Positions 9,174-17,728 of a stretch of 64,000 nt of DNA are shown here, one piece after another (the first letter of the stretch is position 1; every line of letters starts with the position of its first letter). Under the pieces are notes generated by a model that was not told the origin of the DNA, did no database searches, and worked only from the letters and a program-made list of their open reading frames with translations. The position numbers and the translations under genes were made by a program. Origin of the DNA: JADJYF01 sp965278995 (GTDB lineage: Bacteria > Pseudomonadota > Gammaproteobacteria > Ga0077536); NCBI GenBank assembly GCA_965278995.1, contig OZ257136.1:2170001-2234000 (forward strand), given 5' to 3'.

Positions 9174-10451
9174 ATGAAAGCCCTAGTCTTCCTGCGTCAC
9201 TACAACGATATCGACCATATCACGCCGATTATAGCCAAGTGGCATGAGGCCGGGCACAGCTGCGACGTAGTACTGCTCGCCGCCACCGCGGCGCTTACCG
9301 ACTATCGCATTCGTTATCTGGGCGGGCTTCCGCAAGTGCGCGTCGTGCATCTGCGTGATCTCATCTCGCGCGTAGACTTCCTGCGCTATCGCCTGTTGAC
9401 GCGGCTGGTCACGCGCAAGCATCCCGGCCCGTGGTTGCGCGCCGCGCTTGCATTGTGCGGCGGCCAGCCGGCGCAGCGCGTGGCGTTCTGGCACCGATTG
9501 AGCGAACTGCTGCTGACGCGCAGTTTCACGCGCGGCGAACGGGGCATCGTCGCTTATGACTGGGTCAGCCGAAATACCGGCGTCGCCATGGAATGGGTGC
9601 GCGCCATGCTCGACGCGGCCCGCGCACATCAACTCGCCACGGTCTCGCTCCCGCATGGTGACAGTCCGCATGCCAACAAGATGATCCGCGACAGCGAACT
9701 CAGCCCACGGGCCGACACCACCTTCGCCGAAGCCGACATCTTCGACACCGTGGTCGTACCGAATCGACTGTGTGCGGAACGTTTCGAGCCTTATCTGCCG
9801 GCATCGCGTATCGCCGTGCTCGGTTCACCGCGATATTGTGATGAGTGGCTCGCGCGTCTGCCGGCGCTGTTGCCGCCGTCACCGCTAACGGCCGTGCATA
9901 CCGGTCTGCATGTCGTCATGTTCCTGCGTAAACGCAACTTCACCAGTTTCTGGGAAGAGATCGCGCTCGTTGCGCGCATGCTGGCCGGATTCAATGGCGT
10001 TCAGGTGATCATCAAGGAACATACACGCAGCGGTTGGAAACAGCCGCTGGCCCGCGATCGCGCGATCAGGCGCCTGCCGCAGATCCGCATCGTCGGTGAC
10101 GAAATTCACTCGGCGCATCTGCTCGACTGGGCCGACGTCGTCATCGATATTGCAACCTCGGTCTCGTTCGAAGCGGTGAAACGGAGGATCCCGGTGCTCG
10201 CCGCCGATTATCTGCATGCCGGCGCTTCAACTGTCGCGCGGCTGATCCCGGAGACGCTGATGCAATGCCGCGATGACGTCTGGCATGCGATCGACGGTTT
10301 CGTGCGCAACGGCACTGCGAAGTTCTATCACGAGCAGCATCGCCAACGTTTCCTGAACGACATAGTCGATGTCCCCGATGGCGATGTCCTGCCGCGATAT
10401 GTCGCGCTGCTCGAGGGACTGGCCGCAGATGAGGAGAGGCGCGCCGCATGA
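9174..10451 (+). CDS. Putative GT-B glycosyltransferase / capsule-type transferase
   Basis: A 425-residue protein of two Rossmann-like halves. The N-terminal part starts MKALVFLRHYNDIDHITPII, and the C-terminal half has IIKEHTRSGW, then WADVVIDIATSVSFEAVKRRIPVLAADYL, which resembles the nucleotide-sugar side of capsule and CDP-glycerol-type transferases. It is first in a tightly coupled operon with a KdsB-like gene, whose ATG overlaps its stop (ATGA). I infer that it transfers the CMP-activated sugar made by the operon; the exact family is uncertain. Confidence 0.65.
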   Translation: MKALVFLRHYNDIDHITPIIAKWHEAGHSCDVVLLAATAALTDYRIRYLGGLPQVRVVHLRDLISRVDFLRYRLLTRLVTRKHPGPWLRAALALCGGQPAQRVAFWHRLSELLLTRSFTRGERGIVAYDWVSRNTGVAMEWVRAMLDAARAHQLATVSLPHGDSPHANKMIRDSELSPRADTTFAEADIFDTVVVPNRLCAERFEPYLPASRIAVLGSPRYCDEWLARLPALLPPSPLTAVHTGLHVVMFLRKRNFTSFWEEIALVARMLAGFNGVQVIIKEHTRSGWKQPLARDRAIRRLPQIRIVGDEIHSAHLLDWADVVIDIATSVSFEAVKRRIPVLAADYLHAGASTVARLIPETLMQCRDDVWHAIDGFVRNGTAKFYHEQHRQRFLNDIVDVPDGDVLPRYVALLEGLAADEERRAA

Positions 10452-11200
10452 AAATAGTCGCTGTTCTACCGGCCCGCATGGGATCGTCGCGGTTTCCTGG
10501 AAAGCCTCTCGCGCCGCTTCTCGGGCGAACCATGATCGAGCATGTGTATCAGCGCGTACGTCGTTGCGAACTGCTGCACGAAACGCTGATTGCAACCTGC
10601 GATGAGGCGATCATGGCCGCAGCGCGCGGCTTCGGCGCGCGCGCCATCATGACCGGAGCGCATCACGAACGCGCAACCGACCGCGTGGCCGAGGCAGTTG
10701 CCAATGTCGAAGCCGATGTCGTCGTCATGGTGCAGGGTGATGAACCAATGGTTGTGCCCGAGATGATCACGGCGAGCCTGGCACCGTATCTCGTCGGTGG
10801 TACACCGCCGGCCTGCGTCAATCTCGCCAAACGGATTTCAACCGAGGCTGAGTTTCGCAGCCCGAACACCATCAAAGTGGTCACGGACTGCCGCAGCGAT
10901 GCGCTGTACATGACTCGCCAGCCGATACCGACACTGGCACCGGGCGGCTTCGCGGCGACACGCACCTTGAAGCAGGTCTGCATCATTCCGTTCACCCGCG
11001 CGGCGCTCGTGTTGTTCGCGCGACTGGAGCCGACGCCGCTCGAAAAACTCGAGTCAATCGACATGCTGCGTTTTCTCGAACACGGCGAACGGGTGCACAT
11101 GATCGAAACCGAGTTCGATTCGCAGGCCGTCGATACGCCGGCCGATCTGGCGCTCGTCGAATCTCTCATGCAGGACGACCCGCTATGCGCTCATTATTGA
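10448..11200 (+). CDS. KdsB-like CMP-ulosonate cytidylyltransferase
   Basis: A 250-residue nucleotidyltransferase. It has the signature LPARMGSSRFPGKPL, the metal-binding VQGDEP block and the C-terminal SQAVDTPADL. The family activates 2-keto-3-deoxy sugar acids with CTP, classically KDO for lipopolysaccharide or capsule. Sequence blocks such as ESIDMLRFLEHG differ from the E. coli enzyme, so the accepted sugar may not be KDO. Its ATG overlaps the upstream stop, and its 3' end overlaps the aldolase gene by 16 bases. Confidence 0.85.
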   Translation: MKIVAVLPARMGSSRFPGKPLAPLLGRTMIEHVYQRVRRCELLHETLIATCDEAIMAAARGFGARAIMTGAHHERATDRVAEAVANVEADVVVMVQGDEPMVVPEMITASLAPYLVGGTPPACVNLAKRISTEAEFRSPNTIKVVTDCRSDALYMTRQPIPTLAPGGFAATRTLKQVCIIPFTRAALVLFARLEPTPLEKLESIDMLRFLEHGERVHMIETEFDSQAVDTPADLALVESLMQDDPLCAHY

Positions 11201-11988
11201 ACGAGACCGAGCGTGGCCTACGCGGCAATCTGAAAGCGCGCCTGCGCCGTCACGAACTCACTATCGGCACCTGGGTGACACTCGGTCACCCAGCGGTGGC
11301 CGAAATCATGGGGCGGGCCGGGTTCGACTGGGTCGTCCTCGATACCGAACACAGCGTGATCGATACCGTCGACATTCAGCCCATGATCCAGGCGCTGGAT
11401 GCCAGCCAGTGTCCGGCGCTGGTGCGCCTGACGTCCAATCATCCCGATCAGATCAAACGCGCGATGGATGCCGGTGCTACCGGCATCGTCGTCCCGATGG
11501 TGGATACCCCTGCGCAGGCCCAGGCGGCAGTGGATGCCGTCTATTACCCGCCGCTCGGGCGGCGCGGTGTCGGGCTCGCCCGCGCGCAGGGCTATGGCGC
11601 GAATTTTCGCGATTACGTCGAGTGGCTGGAATCGAATGCTGTTGTCATCGTCATGATCGAACATATCGAAGCGGTTGCACGCATGGATGAGATCCTGGGC
11701 ATTCCACAAGTCGACGGCTTCATCATCGGACCATATGACCTCTCGGCATCGATGGGCAAGCCAGGTGCTTTCACTGACCCCGACGTCATCGCCGCAATCG
11801 AGGCCATCCGCGAAGGCGGCCGTAAAGCCGGCAAACCGGGCGGCATGCATGTCGTCGAGCCGGACTGGCCGGCGCTGCGGCGCCATGCCGACAACGGTTT
11901 CCGCTTTCTCGGTTACAGCGTCGATATCCGCATTCTCGACTCGGTGACCCGCCGCGATCTCGCCGCCATCCGCGCACCCCATGGCTGA
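11185..11988 (+). CDS. HpcH/HpaI-family class II pyruvate aldolase
   Basis: A 267-residue TIM barrel. Conserved elements are WVVLDTEHS near residue 50, the LVRLT strand (Arg for the pyruvate carboxylate), the metal-site Glu in VIVMIEHIEA and the metal-site Asp in IIGPYDLSASMG. These enzymes join or split pyruvate and an aldehyde to give 4-hydroxy-2-keto acids. The usual role is catabolic, but here the gene lies between a CMP-ulosonate synthetase and sugar genes, so a synthetic role is plausible. Confidence 0.88.
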   Translation: MRSLLNETERGLRGNLKARLRRHELTIGTWVTLGHPAVAEIMGRAGFDWVVLDTEHSVIDTVDIQPMIQALDASQCPALVRLTSNHPDQIKRAMDAGATGIVVPMVDTPAQAQAAVDAVYYPPLGRRGVGLARAQGYGANFRDYVEWLESNAVVIVMIEHIEAVARMDEILGIPQVDGFIIGPYDLSASMGKPGAFTDPDVIAAIEAIREGGRKAGKPGGMHVVEPDWPALRRHADNGFRFLGYSVDIRILDSVTRRDLAAIRAPHG

Positions 11989-12916
11989 CATTGTCGTCAG
12001 CACGTCGTCGTTCGATGTCGAGCACAACCCCGCGCTGCAGGCGCTTCGCACTGCTGGTCATCGCATCATCACCAATCCGCACGGGCGCCGCCTGACCGAG
12101 GCGGAAATCGCCGGTCTCATGAGTGCCGAGACCATCGCTATCCTCGCTGGGCTCGAACCGCTGAACGAGTACGTCTTTGCGCACGCGCCTGCACTGTGCG
12201 TCGTCTCGCGCTGTGGTATCGGTCTCGATAACGTCGATCTGGCGGCCGCAGCCGCTCGCCGCATCACCGTCGTCAATACACCCGAAGCGCCGGTCGCTGC
12301 CGTCGCCGAACTGGCGCTCGGTCTGATGCTGGCCTGCCTGCGCCAGCTGCCGCAGGTGGACAGCCGCATGCGTGCCGGCGAATGGCCGCGACCGGAAGGC
12401 GCGCTGCTTGGCGCGCGCACGGTTGGACTTGTCGGCTGCGGGCGTATTGGCCGCCGCGTCGGCGAACTGTGCCGCGCTTTCGGCGCGCAGGTGCTGGCTT
12501 TCGATCTGGCGCCAAACGTGCTGCCAGATGGCATTGAGCGCGTCGATTTCGCCACCCTGCTGGCGCGCAGCGACGTCGTCAGTCTGCATGCGCCTTCGCC
12601 AGCCGGCGCGCCACCGTTGCTCGACGCTGCCGCGTTGGCGCGCCTGCCGCGTGGCGCGATCGTCATCAACACCGCACGCGGCGGCCTGGTCGATCTGGAC
12701 GCGCTCGCCGCCGCGCTCGACAGCGGGCAGCTCAGCGCGGCCGGACTCGACACATTCGAGCCCGAGCCTTATCACGGCGCGCTACTTGGTTATAAACAGG
12801 TCGTCTTGACGCCGCACATTGGCTCGAATGCGCGTGAAACGCGCCTGCGCATGGAACACGAGGCTGCGGCCAATCTGGCCGCAGCGCTTGCCGCGTGGGT
12901 ACCCCCGGCACATTGA
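11981..12916 (+). CDS. D-isomer-specific 2-hydroxyacid dehydrogenase
   Basis: A 311-residue NAD-dependent dehydrogenase related to SerA. The Rossmann motif GLVGCGRIGRRVG is at about residue 148, and the catalytic Arg (NTARGGLVD), Glu (DTFEPEP) and His (LTPHIGSNA) are all present. There is no C-terminal ACT domain. It oxidises or reduces a 2-hydroxy/2-keto acid. The start overlaps the aldolase stop by eight bases, so the two are probably translationally coupled. The substrate may be an early intermediate of the operon's sugar acid. Confidence 0.88.
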   Translation: MADIVVSTSSFDVEHNPALQALRTAGHRIITNPHGRRLTEAEIAGLMSAETIAILAGLEPLNEYVFAHAPALCVVSRCGIGLDNVDLAAAAARRITVVNTPEAPVAAVAELALGLMLACLRQLPQVDSRMRAGEWPRPEGALLGARTVGLVGCGRIGRRVGELCRAFGAQVLAFDLAPNVLPDGIERVDFATLLARSDVVSLHAPSPAGAPPLLDAAALARLPRGAIVINTARGGLVDLDALAAALDSGQLSAAGLDTFEPEPYHGALLGYKQVVLTPHIGSNARETRLRMEHEAAANLAAALAAWVPPAH

Positions 12917-12923
12917 GGGCACC

Positions 12924-13835
12924 ATGAGCAAAGATAAAATAGTCGTCTTCGGCGGTAGCGGTTTTCTCGGCAGCCATGTTGCCGATGCGCTCAGCCGCGC
13001 CGGCCACGCCGTCGTCATTTTCGACCGCAGCGACTCGCCCCATCGCAGCGGCGATCAGCAGATGATCGTCGGCGACATCATGGATCTCGCGCAGGTCATC
13101 GAGGCAGTGATAGGTGCGGTGGCGGTGTACAACTTCGCTGCCATCGCCGATCTGGAAGTCGCGACCAGACAGCCGCTCGCAGCGGCCCAGGTGAATTTTC
13201 TCGGCAACGTGCATGTGCTCGAGGCTGCACGGCTGGCGGCGGTGAAGCGCTTTGTGTTCGCTTCCAGCGCGTACGTTTTTTCGCGCGCGGCGTCGTTTTA
13301 TCGCGCGAGCAAACAAGCCGCCGAACGCTATATCGAGGCCTACCAGGAAGAATACGGACTCGATTACACGATTCTGCGCTATGGCTCGCTGTATGGTCGC
13401 CGGGCCGATCAGCATAACGGCATGTACCGCATGCTGAAGCAGGCACTGACCGAGCAACACATCACCTATGCCGGCGATCGCGAAGCAGTGCGCGAATACA
13501 TTCATGTCGCCGATGCTGCGCGGCTCAGCGTCGACATTCTCGCGCCTGATTACGCCAATCGCCATCTCACCTTGACGGGGCACGAGCGACTGCGCATTGC
13601 CGATGTCATGCTGATGATTGCCGAGATCATGCCCTGGCCAGTCGACTTGCGTTTCGCCGAGCCGGAACAGGTCGGGCACTACGCCATCACGCCCTACGCG
13701 CACGAACCACGCGTGGGGCACAAGCTCGTCAGCAACGATTTTGTCGATCTCGGCCAGGGTCTGCTCGACTGCATCCGCGAAATCGAGGAAGCCGAAGGGC
13801 GTAATCTTCCGGGCGAAATTCCACACCGTTCATGA
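12924..13835 (+). CDS. NAD-dependent sugar epimerase/dehydratase (extended SDR)
   Basis: A 303-residue protein. The nucleotide-binding motif GGSGFLGSHVADAL follows the start, and the catalytic pair is YRASK with a preceding SSAYVF serine block. It resembles UDP-glucose-4-epimerase-type enzymes. The upstream frame is open, but the ATG at 12924 has a GAGGG site and gives the usual short lead to the glycine motif. Its stop overlaps the next ATG (ATGA). Confidence 0.88.
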   Translation: MSKDKIVVFGGSGFLGSHVADALSRAGHAVVIFDRSDSPHRSGDQQMIVGDIMDLAQVIEAVIGAVAVYNFAAIADLEVATRQPLAAAQVNFLGNVHVLEAARLAAVKRFVFASSAYVFSRAASFYRASKQAAERYIEAYQEEYGLDYTILRYGSLYGRRADQHNGMYRMLKQALTEQHITYAGDREAVREYIHVADAARLSVDILAPDYANRHLTLTGHERLRIADVMLMIAEIMPWPVDLRFAEPEQVGHYAITPYAHEPRVGHKLVSNDFVDLGQGLLDCIREIEEAEGRNLPGEIPHRS

Positions 13836-14494
13836 CCGCAACTCGTTTCGACGCGCTGCTGTTCGATTTCGACGGCGTCATCCTCGAGTCAGTCGACATC
13901 AAGACTGCGGCATTTGCCGCGCTCTACGCTGAATACGGACCGGCAGTCGTCGCGCAGGTGACGGCTTATCACCTGGCACATGGCGGTGTTTCGCGCTACG
14001 AAAAATTCCGCCATTACGAAACCACCGTGCTGCACAAGCCACCGCTGGACGCCGCCCGCGAGCAGATGCTCGCCGAGCGCTTCGCTGCGCTGGTCGTCGA
14101 AGGCGTGTTGACCGCACCGCTGGTCGCCGGCATCACCAATGTGCTCGACTGTTATCGCGGCAAAGTGCCGATGCTTGTAATCTCCGGCACGCCACAGGAT
14201 GAGTTGCGGCGAATTGTGTTGCAGCATGGACTCAACGACTACTTCATCGAAGTACACGGTTCGCCGAAAGATAAAACCTCGCACATTGCGGATATTCTCG
14301 TACGCTACGGATACGCCCGTGATCGGACGCTGATGATCGGCGACGCGCTCACTGACTTCGAGGCCGCGGATGCGAACAGCATCGGATTTCTGGGTCGAGT
14401 GCCGGCCGGCCATGCCAATCCGTTTCCGGCTGGAACATCAGTCTTGACTGATTTCAGCGCATGTGTTGGCGGCGAACTAGACAACTGTTCCTGA
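13832..14494 (+). CDS. HAD-superfamily phosphatase (subfamily IA)
   Basis: A 220-residue HAD hydrolase: motif I is LLFDFDGVILES, motif II is VISGT, motif III uses a Lys in SPKDKTSH, and motif IV is MIGDALTDFEAA. It could remove phosphate from a sugar-acid phosphate, as KdsC does in KDO synthesis, although KdsC is a different HAD subgroup. The stop codon TGA at 14492-14494 lies inside a palindromic repeat, so the last residues may have been changed by insertion of that repeat. Confidence 0.85.
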   Translation: MTATRFDALLFDFDGVILESVDIKTAAFAALYAEYGPAVVAQVTAYHLAHGGVSRYEKFRHYETTVLHKPPLDAAREQMLAERFAALVVEGVLTAPLVAGITNVLDCYRGKVPMLVISGTPQDELRRIVLQHGLNDYFIEVHGSPKDKTSHIADILVRYGYARDRTLMIGDALTDFEAADANSIGFLGRVPAGHANPFPAGTSVLTDFSACVGGELDNCS

Positions 14495-14562
14495 TTCCTC
14501 TGCACAGCCCAGGTCGCGGTGTGGGAGACCATCGCCACCGAGTAAACGGAATCAGGAACAGT
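14484..14562. repeat. Palindromic repeat element, short copy
   Basis: A perfect 15-base inverted repeat, ACTGTTCCTGATTCC at 14484-14498 and its complement at 14548-14562, encloses about 50 bases. The interior (GCACAGCCCAGGTCGCGG, then GTGGGAGAC, then CGCCACCGAG) matches the longer element at 24066-24253, but about 114 bases found there are absent here. It lies between convergent genes and supplies the stop codon of the HAD gene. Confidence 0.85.
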
Positions 14563-14573
14563 CGTCGAGGCCC

Positions 14574-15260
14574 TCAATTACCCACGATCGCACTCAGCCG
14601 CGTTCCGGCCTGCGCGCAGAGCTGCTCGACGGGCAGTTCGCCCGGCGTTTTGCTGAGGGCGCGTTCAATCAACCGAATCTTCGCCGCACCTGTCGCAACG
14701 AGGAGAATACTATGGGCTTCGAGCAGCGCCGGCATGCTCAGACTGATACGCGAATGCAGCGGCAACGGCGCCGTTGTTGCGACGATTTTCTCTGAGCGCG
14801 TGTCGGCAGACCACGGGGAGCCGGGAAAGAGCGAAGCGATATGGCCGTCGTCGCCGACGCCGAGCACGACCAGATCCAGTGGCCAGGGCACTGTCGCCAG
14901 TCTGGTCTCTACTGCTGGCAATGCCTGTTCCGGGTCGGCGTCGAGCGTTTTCAGACCGACCACGCGCGCTTGTTTGGCAGGCCCGCGTTGCAGCGCGTCG
15001 CACACCAGACGCTCGTTCGATTGCGGATCGTTCAGCGGGACCCAGCGTTCATCGCTCAGCGTGACGACGACGCGCGACCAGTCCAGGGCGAGTGCAGTGA
15101 TTGCCGGGAGATAGAGCCGCGGTGTGCTACCGCCGGGCAGCGCGAGACTTGCCAGAAGACGGGCAGCGAGCGCGGCGTTCATTGCATCGGCCACAATTTC
15201 CGCGACAGCAAGGGCGAGCGCTGCGTTGTTCGTGCATCGGATCAAGCGGGGGCTGGACAT
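14574..15260 (-). CDS. pgl: 6-phosphogluconolactonase (DevB type)
   Basis: A 228-residue protein. The family blocks are ALPGGSTPRLYL, VTLSDERWVP, the substrate-binding SNERLV and the catalytic-site GVGDDGHIASLFPGSP. It hydrolyses 6-phosphogluconolactone in the oxidative pentose phosphate pathway. It is unusual to find it after a polysaccharide flippase: its ATG overlaps the flippase end by 19 bases. The zwf and edd partners are not in the window. Confidence 0.88.
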   Translation of the reverse strand: MSSPRLIRCTNNAALALAVAEIVADAMNAALAARLLASLALPGGSTPRLYLPAITALALDWSRVVVTLSDERWVPLNDPQSNERLVCDALQRGPAKQARVVGLKTLDADPEQALPAVETRLATVPWPLDLVVLGVGDDGHIASLFPGSPWSADTRSEKIVATTAPLPLHSRISLSMPALLEAHSILLVATGAAKIRLIERALSKTPGELPVEQLCAQAGTRLSAIVGN

Positions 15261-16561
15261 GTCTTTTTCTTGCGCAATAGCGAATGACCGAAAGCGTAGA
15301 ACATGACGGTTGTTACGCCGGCGTTGATCGCGGTCGCGATGCCGGCGCCGAGCAGCCCGTAACGCGATCCGAGCACATAGAAGGCGGCGAAGAAGATGAC
15401 GATGGCGGTCAGGCGCGTGATCACGGTTGCCCGCACCCGCCCGGCCGAGACCAATAGCGGTTCGAACGGGAATGCGATGATGGCGAGAAAACCAGCCAGC
15501 GCCAGCCATAGCATCGTCGCGTAGACCGGTGTGTATTCCGCTCCGACCAGCACCGTGATGAGCAGCTTGCCGAATACGACCAGCACGAGAAACACGGCCA
15601 GCGCGGCGAGGCCGGCAACCAATACGCCACGCCGCACCACCTGCCGGCGCGTGGTGCGATCGCCGCTCGCCGTCAGTTCCGCCATGTCGGTATAGATCGC
15701 CGGCACCAGCAGCTTGCTGCTGGGCTTGATGAGGATATCGGCAAACTGTTTGGCAATGCGATAGAAACCGGCGCCGGTCGGCCCGAGCAACCAGCCGGCA
15801 AGCAGTATGCCGAGCTGCGTGTTGCCGAGATTCAGCGTGCTGTTGATATTGGTACCGATAACGAAACGCCACATGCCGTCAGGCAGGCGCTGACCGCGCT
15901 CGAAAAACTGCGCACGACGTGGCAACACGTCGCGTTCACGCATGACCGCCTGCGCCATCAGCCAGGTGCCGGTCTCGCTGGCCAGCGTTGCCGCAAACCA
16001 CACCACAATGTAACTGGCCAACGGCCCATCCGTGAAAAACAGCCAGGTGGCGCCAATCAGGCGGATCAGCGGTTCGATGACCGTCTGCCATGAAATCAGA
16101 TCGTGCCGATCGAACAGACGCAGGATGCCGAGCGGCGCCGAGCCGAGCACCATGACGATGACCAGTAATGCATAAACCCGTGCCTGCGGCAGCAATGTAT
16201 CGGGCATGCCGAGCAGACCGGCAAATGTCTCGAGTCCGATAAACAGCACAGTGAAAGCGACCAATGCGCTGGCGACGTCGAGTCGCACGGCGAATACAGT
16301 CAGTGCGCGGAAATAGTCGGGGTCGCCGCGCTGAACGGCTTCAGCGCCGAACTTCATCACTGCCTGCCAGGTCTGGAATCGCGCGAACTGCGCCACCGAC
16401 AAAACCAGGCTGTGCAACAGCACCAGCGTGCCGAAAGCTTCGACCCCGAGCGCGCGGGCGACAAGCGCGAGATACGCGACTGACAGCACCCCCTGCATGC
16501 CGCGACCGACCAGCAGTACACCGGCGTTGCGGAACGGGCGCTGCCAGGCCGGCACTGTCAC
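15242..16561 (-). CDS. Polysaccharide flippase (Wzx/MATE-like)
   Basis: A 439-residue integral membrane protein with about 12 to 14 hydrophobic segments, starting with NAGVLLVGRGMQGVLSVAYLALVARALG and ending in a basic LLRKKK tail. This is the pattern of Wzx-type exporters that flip lipid-linked oligosaccharides over the inner membrane. It converges on the sugar-acid operon at 9174-14494 and is the natural export partner for its product, although it is on the other strand. Confidence 0.85.
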   Translation of the reverse strand: MTVPAWQRPFRNAGVLLVGRGMQGVLSVAYLALVARALGVEAFGTLVLLHSLVLSVAQFARFQTWQAVMKFGAEAVQRGDPDYFRALTVFAVRLDVASALVAFTVLFIGLETFAGLLGMPDTLLPQARVYALLVIVMVLGSAPLGILRLFDRHDLISWQTVIEPLIRLIGATWLFFTDGPLASYIVVWFAATLASETGTWLMAQAVMRERDVLPRRAQFFERGQRLPDGMWRFVIGTNINSTLNLGNTQLGILLAGWLLGPTGAGFYRIAKQFADILIKPSSKLLVPAIYTDMAELTASGDRTTRRQVVRRGVLVAGLAALAVFLVLVVFGKLLITVLVGAEYTPVYATMLWLALAGFLAIIAFPFEPLLVSAGRVRATVITRLTAIVIFFAAFYVLGSRYGLLGAGIATAINAGVTTVMFYAFGHSLLRKKKTCPAPA

Positions 16562-16605
16562 GCTGCCGGCTGCATTATCCGAATCGATGGGAGCCTCGCG
16601 CCGCC

Positions 16606-17661
16606 TCAGGGTCTCGCCTCGAGCACCATGTTGAAGGCCGACGCGGTAGCGCGGCGAACCTGGCTGAACCCGCCGGCCTGAATGACTTCAGTCAGTTTGG
16701 CCTGGCCGGCCTGACCGCCGAGTGCGGCACCGACTTCCTGTGCCAGGGAAGTTGGCACGCAGATCATGGTCGAGCCGGCGTAGTACAGGCGACCGACCGG
16801 ATTGAGGTTGTCTTCAACACGATCGCCGGCCATCGGTTCTACCACCATCCACGTACCGTCAGCTTTGAGCGATTGACAGACATGCGCTGCGGCGCCGACG
16901 GGGTCGCCCATGTCGTGCAGACTGTCGAAGCAGGTCACGAGATCGAAATCCGTACCGGGATAGTTCTTGGCCGTAGCGACTTCGAAACGCGTATTGGCTT
17001 CGACGCCGTGCTCGCGTGCATGCACCCAGGCCTGCTCGATTGAACCGGCGTGGAAGTCATAACCGACGAACGTTGATTTGGGGAACGCCTGCGCCATCAG
17101 CGATGTCGAGAAGCCATGTCCACAGCCGAGATCGGCGACCAGCGCACCGCGTTCCAGCTTCTCGATCACACCGTCCAGCGCCGGCAACCATTGCTGCACG
17201 ATGTTGGCGATATAGCCGGGGCGAAAGAACCGCCCGACAGCGCAGAACACGCAGCCGCCGAGATCGCCCCAGTCGACGCCGCCGCCAGTGCGGAACGCGG
17301 TCTGCACCAGGGCCTGGTTCTGGACTGCCGCTGCAGCGAGATCGAAGCCGGCCAACAGGTAGACCGGGCTGTCCTCGATCGCAAAGACCATGGCCTGTTC
17401 GGGTGGTAGCTCGAAGCGGGTCGAGGCCGGCTCGTATGCGAGGTAACCGGAGGCAGCCTGATGCGCGAGCCATTCGCGCGCATAGCGTTCCGCGATGTCG
17501 GTCCGCGCGGCAAGTTCGGCACTGGTCATCGGCCCGTGCGCGTGCAGTGCCTTATACAAGCCAAAATGACTGCCGATACGCACCATCGAAACGCTCATCG
17601 CGCCGCCGAGATCGCCCAGCATCTGGCCGATGAATGAGTTCAGCTTGGATTCGTCGATCAT
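16606..17661 (-). CDS. Class I SAM-dependent methyltransferase
   Basis: A 351-residue protein. An N-terminal winged-helix-like part (GPMTSAELAARTDIAERYAREWL) is followed by a Rossmann SAM domain with motif I VADLGCGHGFSTSL. This layout is that of a methyltransferase family with an N-terminal dimerisation/HTH domain (Rv2258c/O-methyltransferase-like). A GGGAGG site precedes the ATG at 17661; the longer frame upstream lacks one. The substrate is unknown. Confidence 0.82.
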   Translation of the reverse strand: MIDESKLNSFIGQMLGDLGGAMSVSMVRIGSHFGLYKALHAHGPMTSAELAARTDIAERYAREWLAHQAASGYLAYEPASTRFELPPEQAMVFAIEDSPVYLLAGFDLAAAAVQNQALVQTAFRTGGGVDWGDLGGCVFCAVGRFFRPGYIANIVQQWLPALDGVIEKLERGALVADLGCGHGFSTSLMAQAFPKSTFVGYDFHAGSIEQAWVHAREHGVEANTRFEVATAKNYPGTDFDLVTCFDSLHDMGDPVGAAAHVCQSLKADGTWMVVEPMAGDRVEDNLNPVGRLYYAGSTMICVPTSLAQEVGAALGGQAGQAKLTEVIQAGGFSQVRRATASAFNMVLEARP

Positions 17662-17728
17662 GGTCGTGACCTCCCGGTAAGGCTGGGAATAATAGCTGAA
17701 ATAGGCCGTTGAGCGCCTGGCGCCGGCG

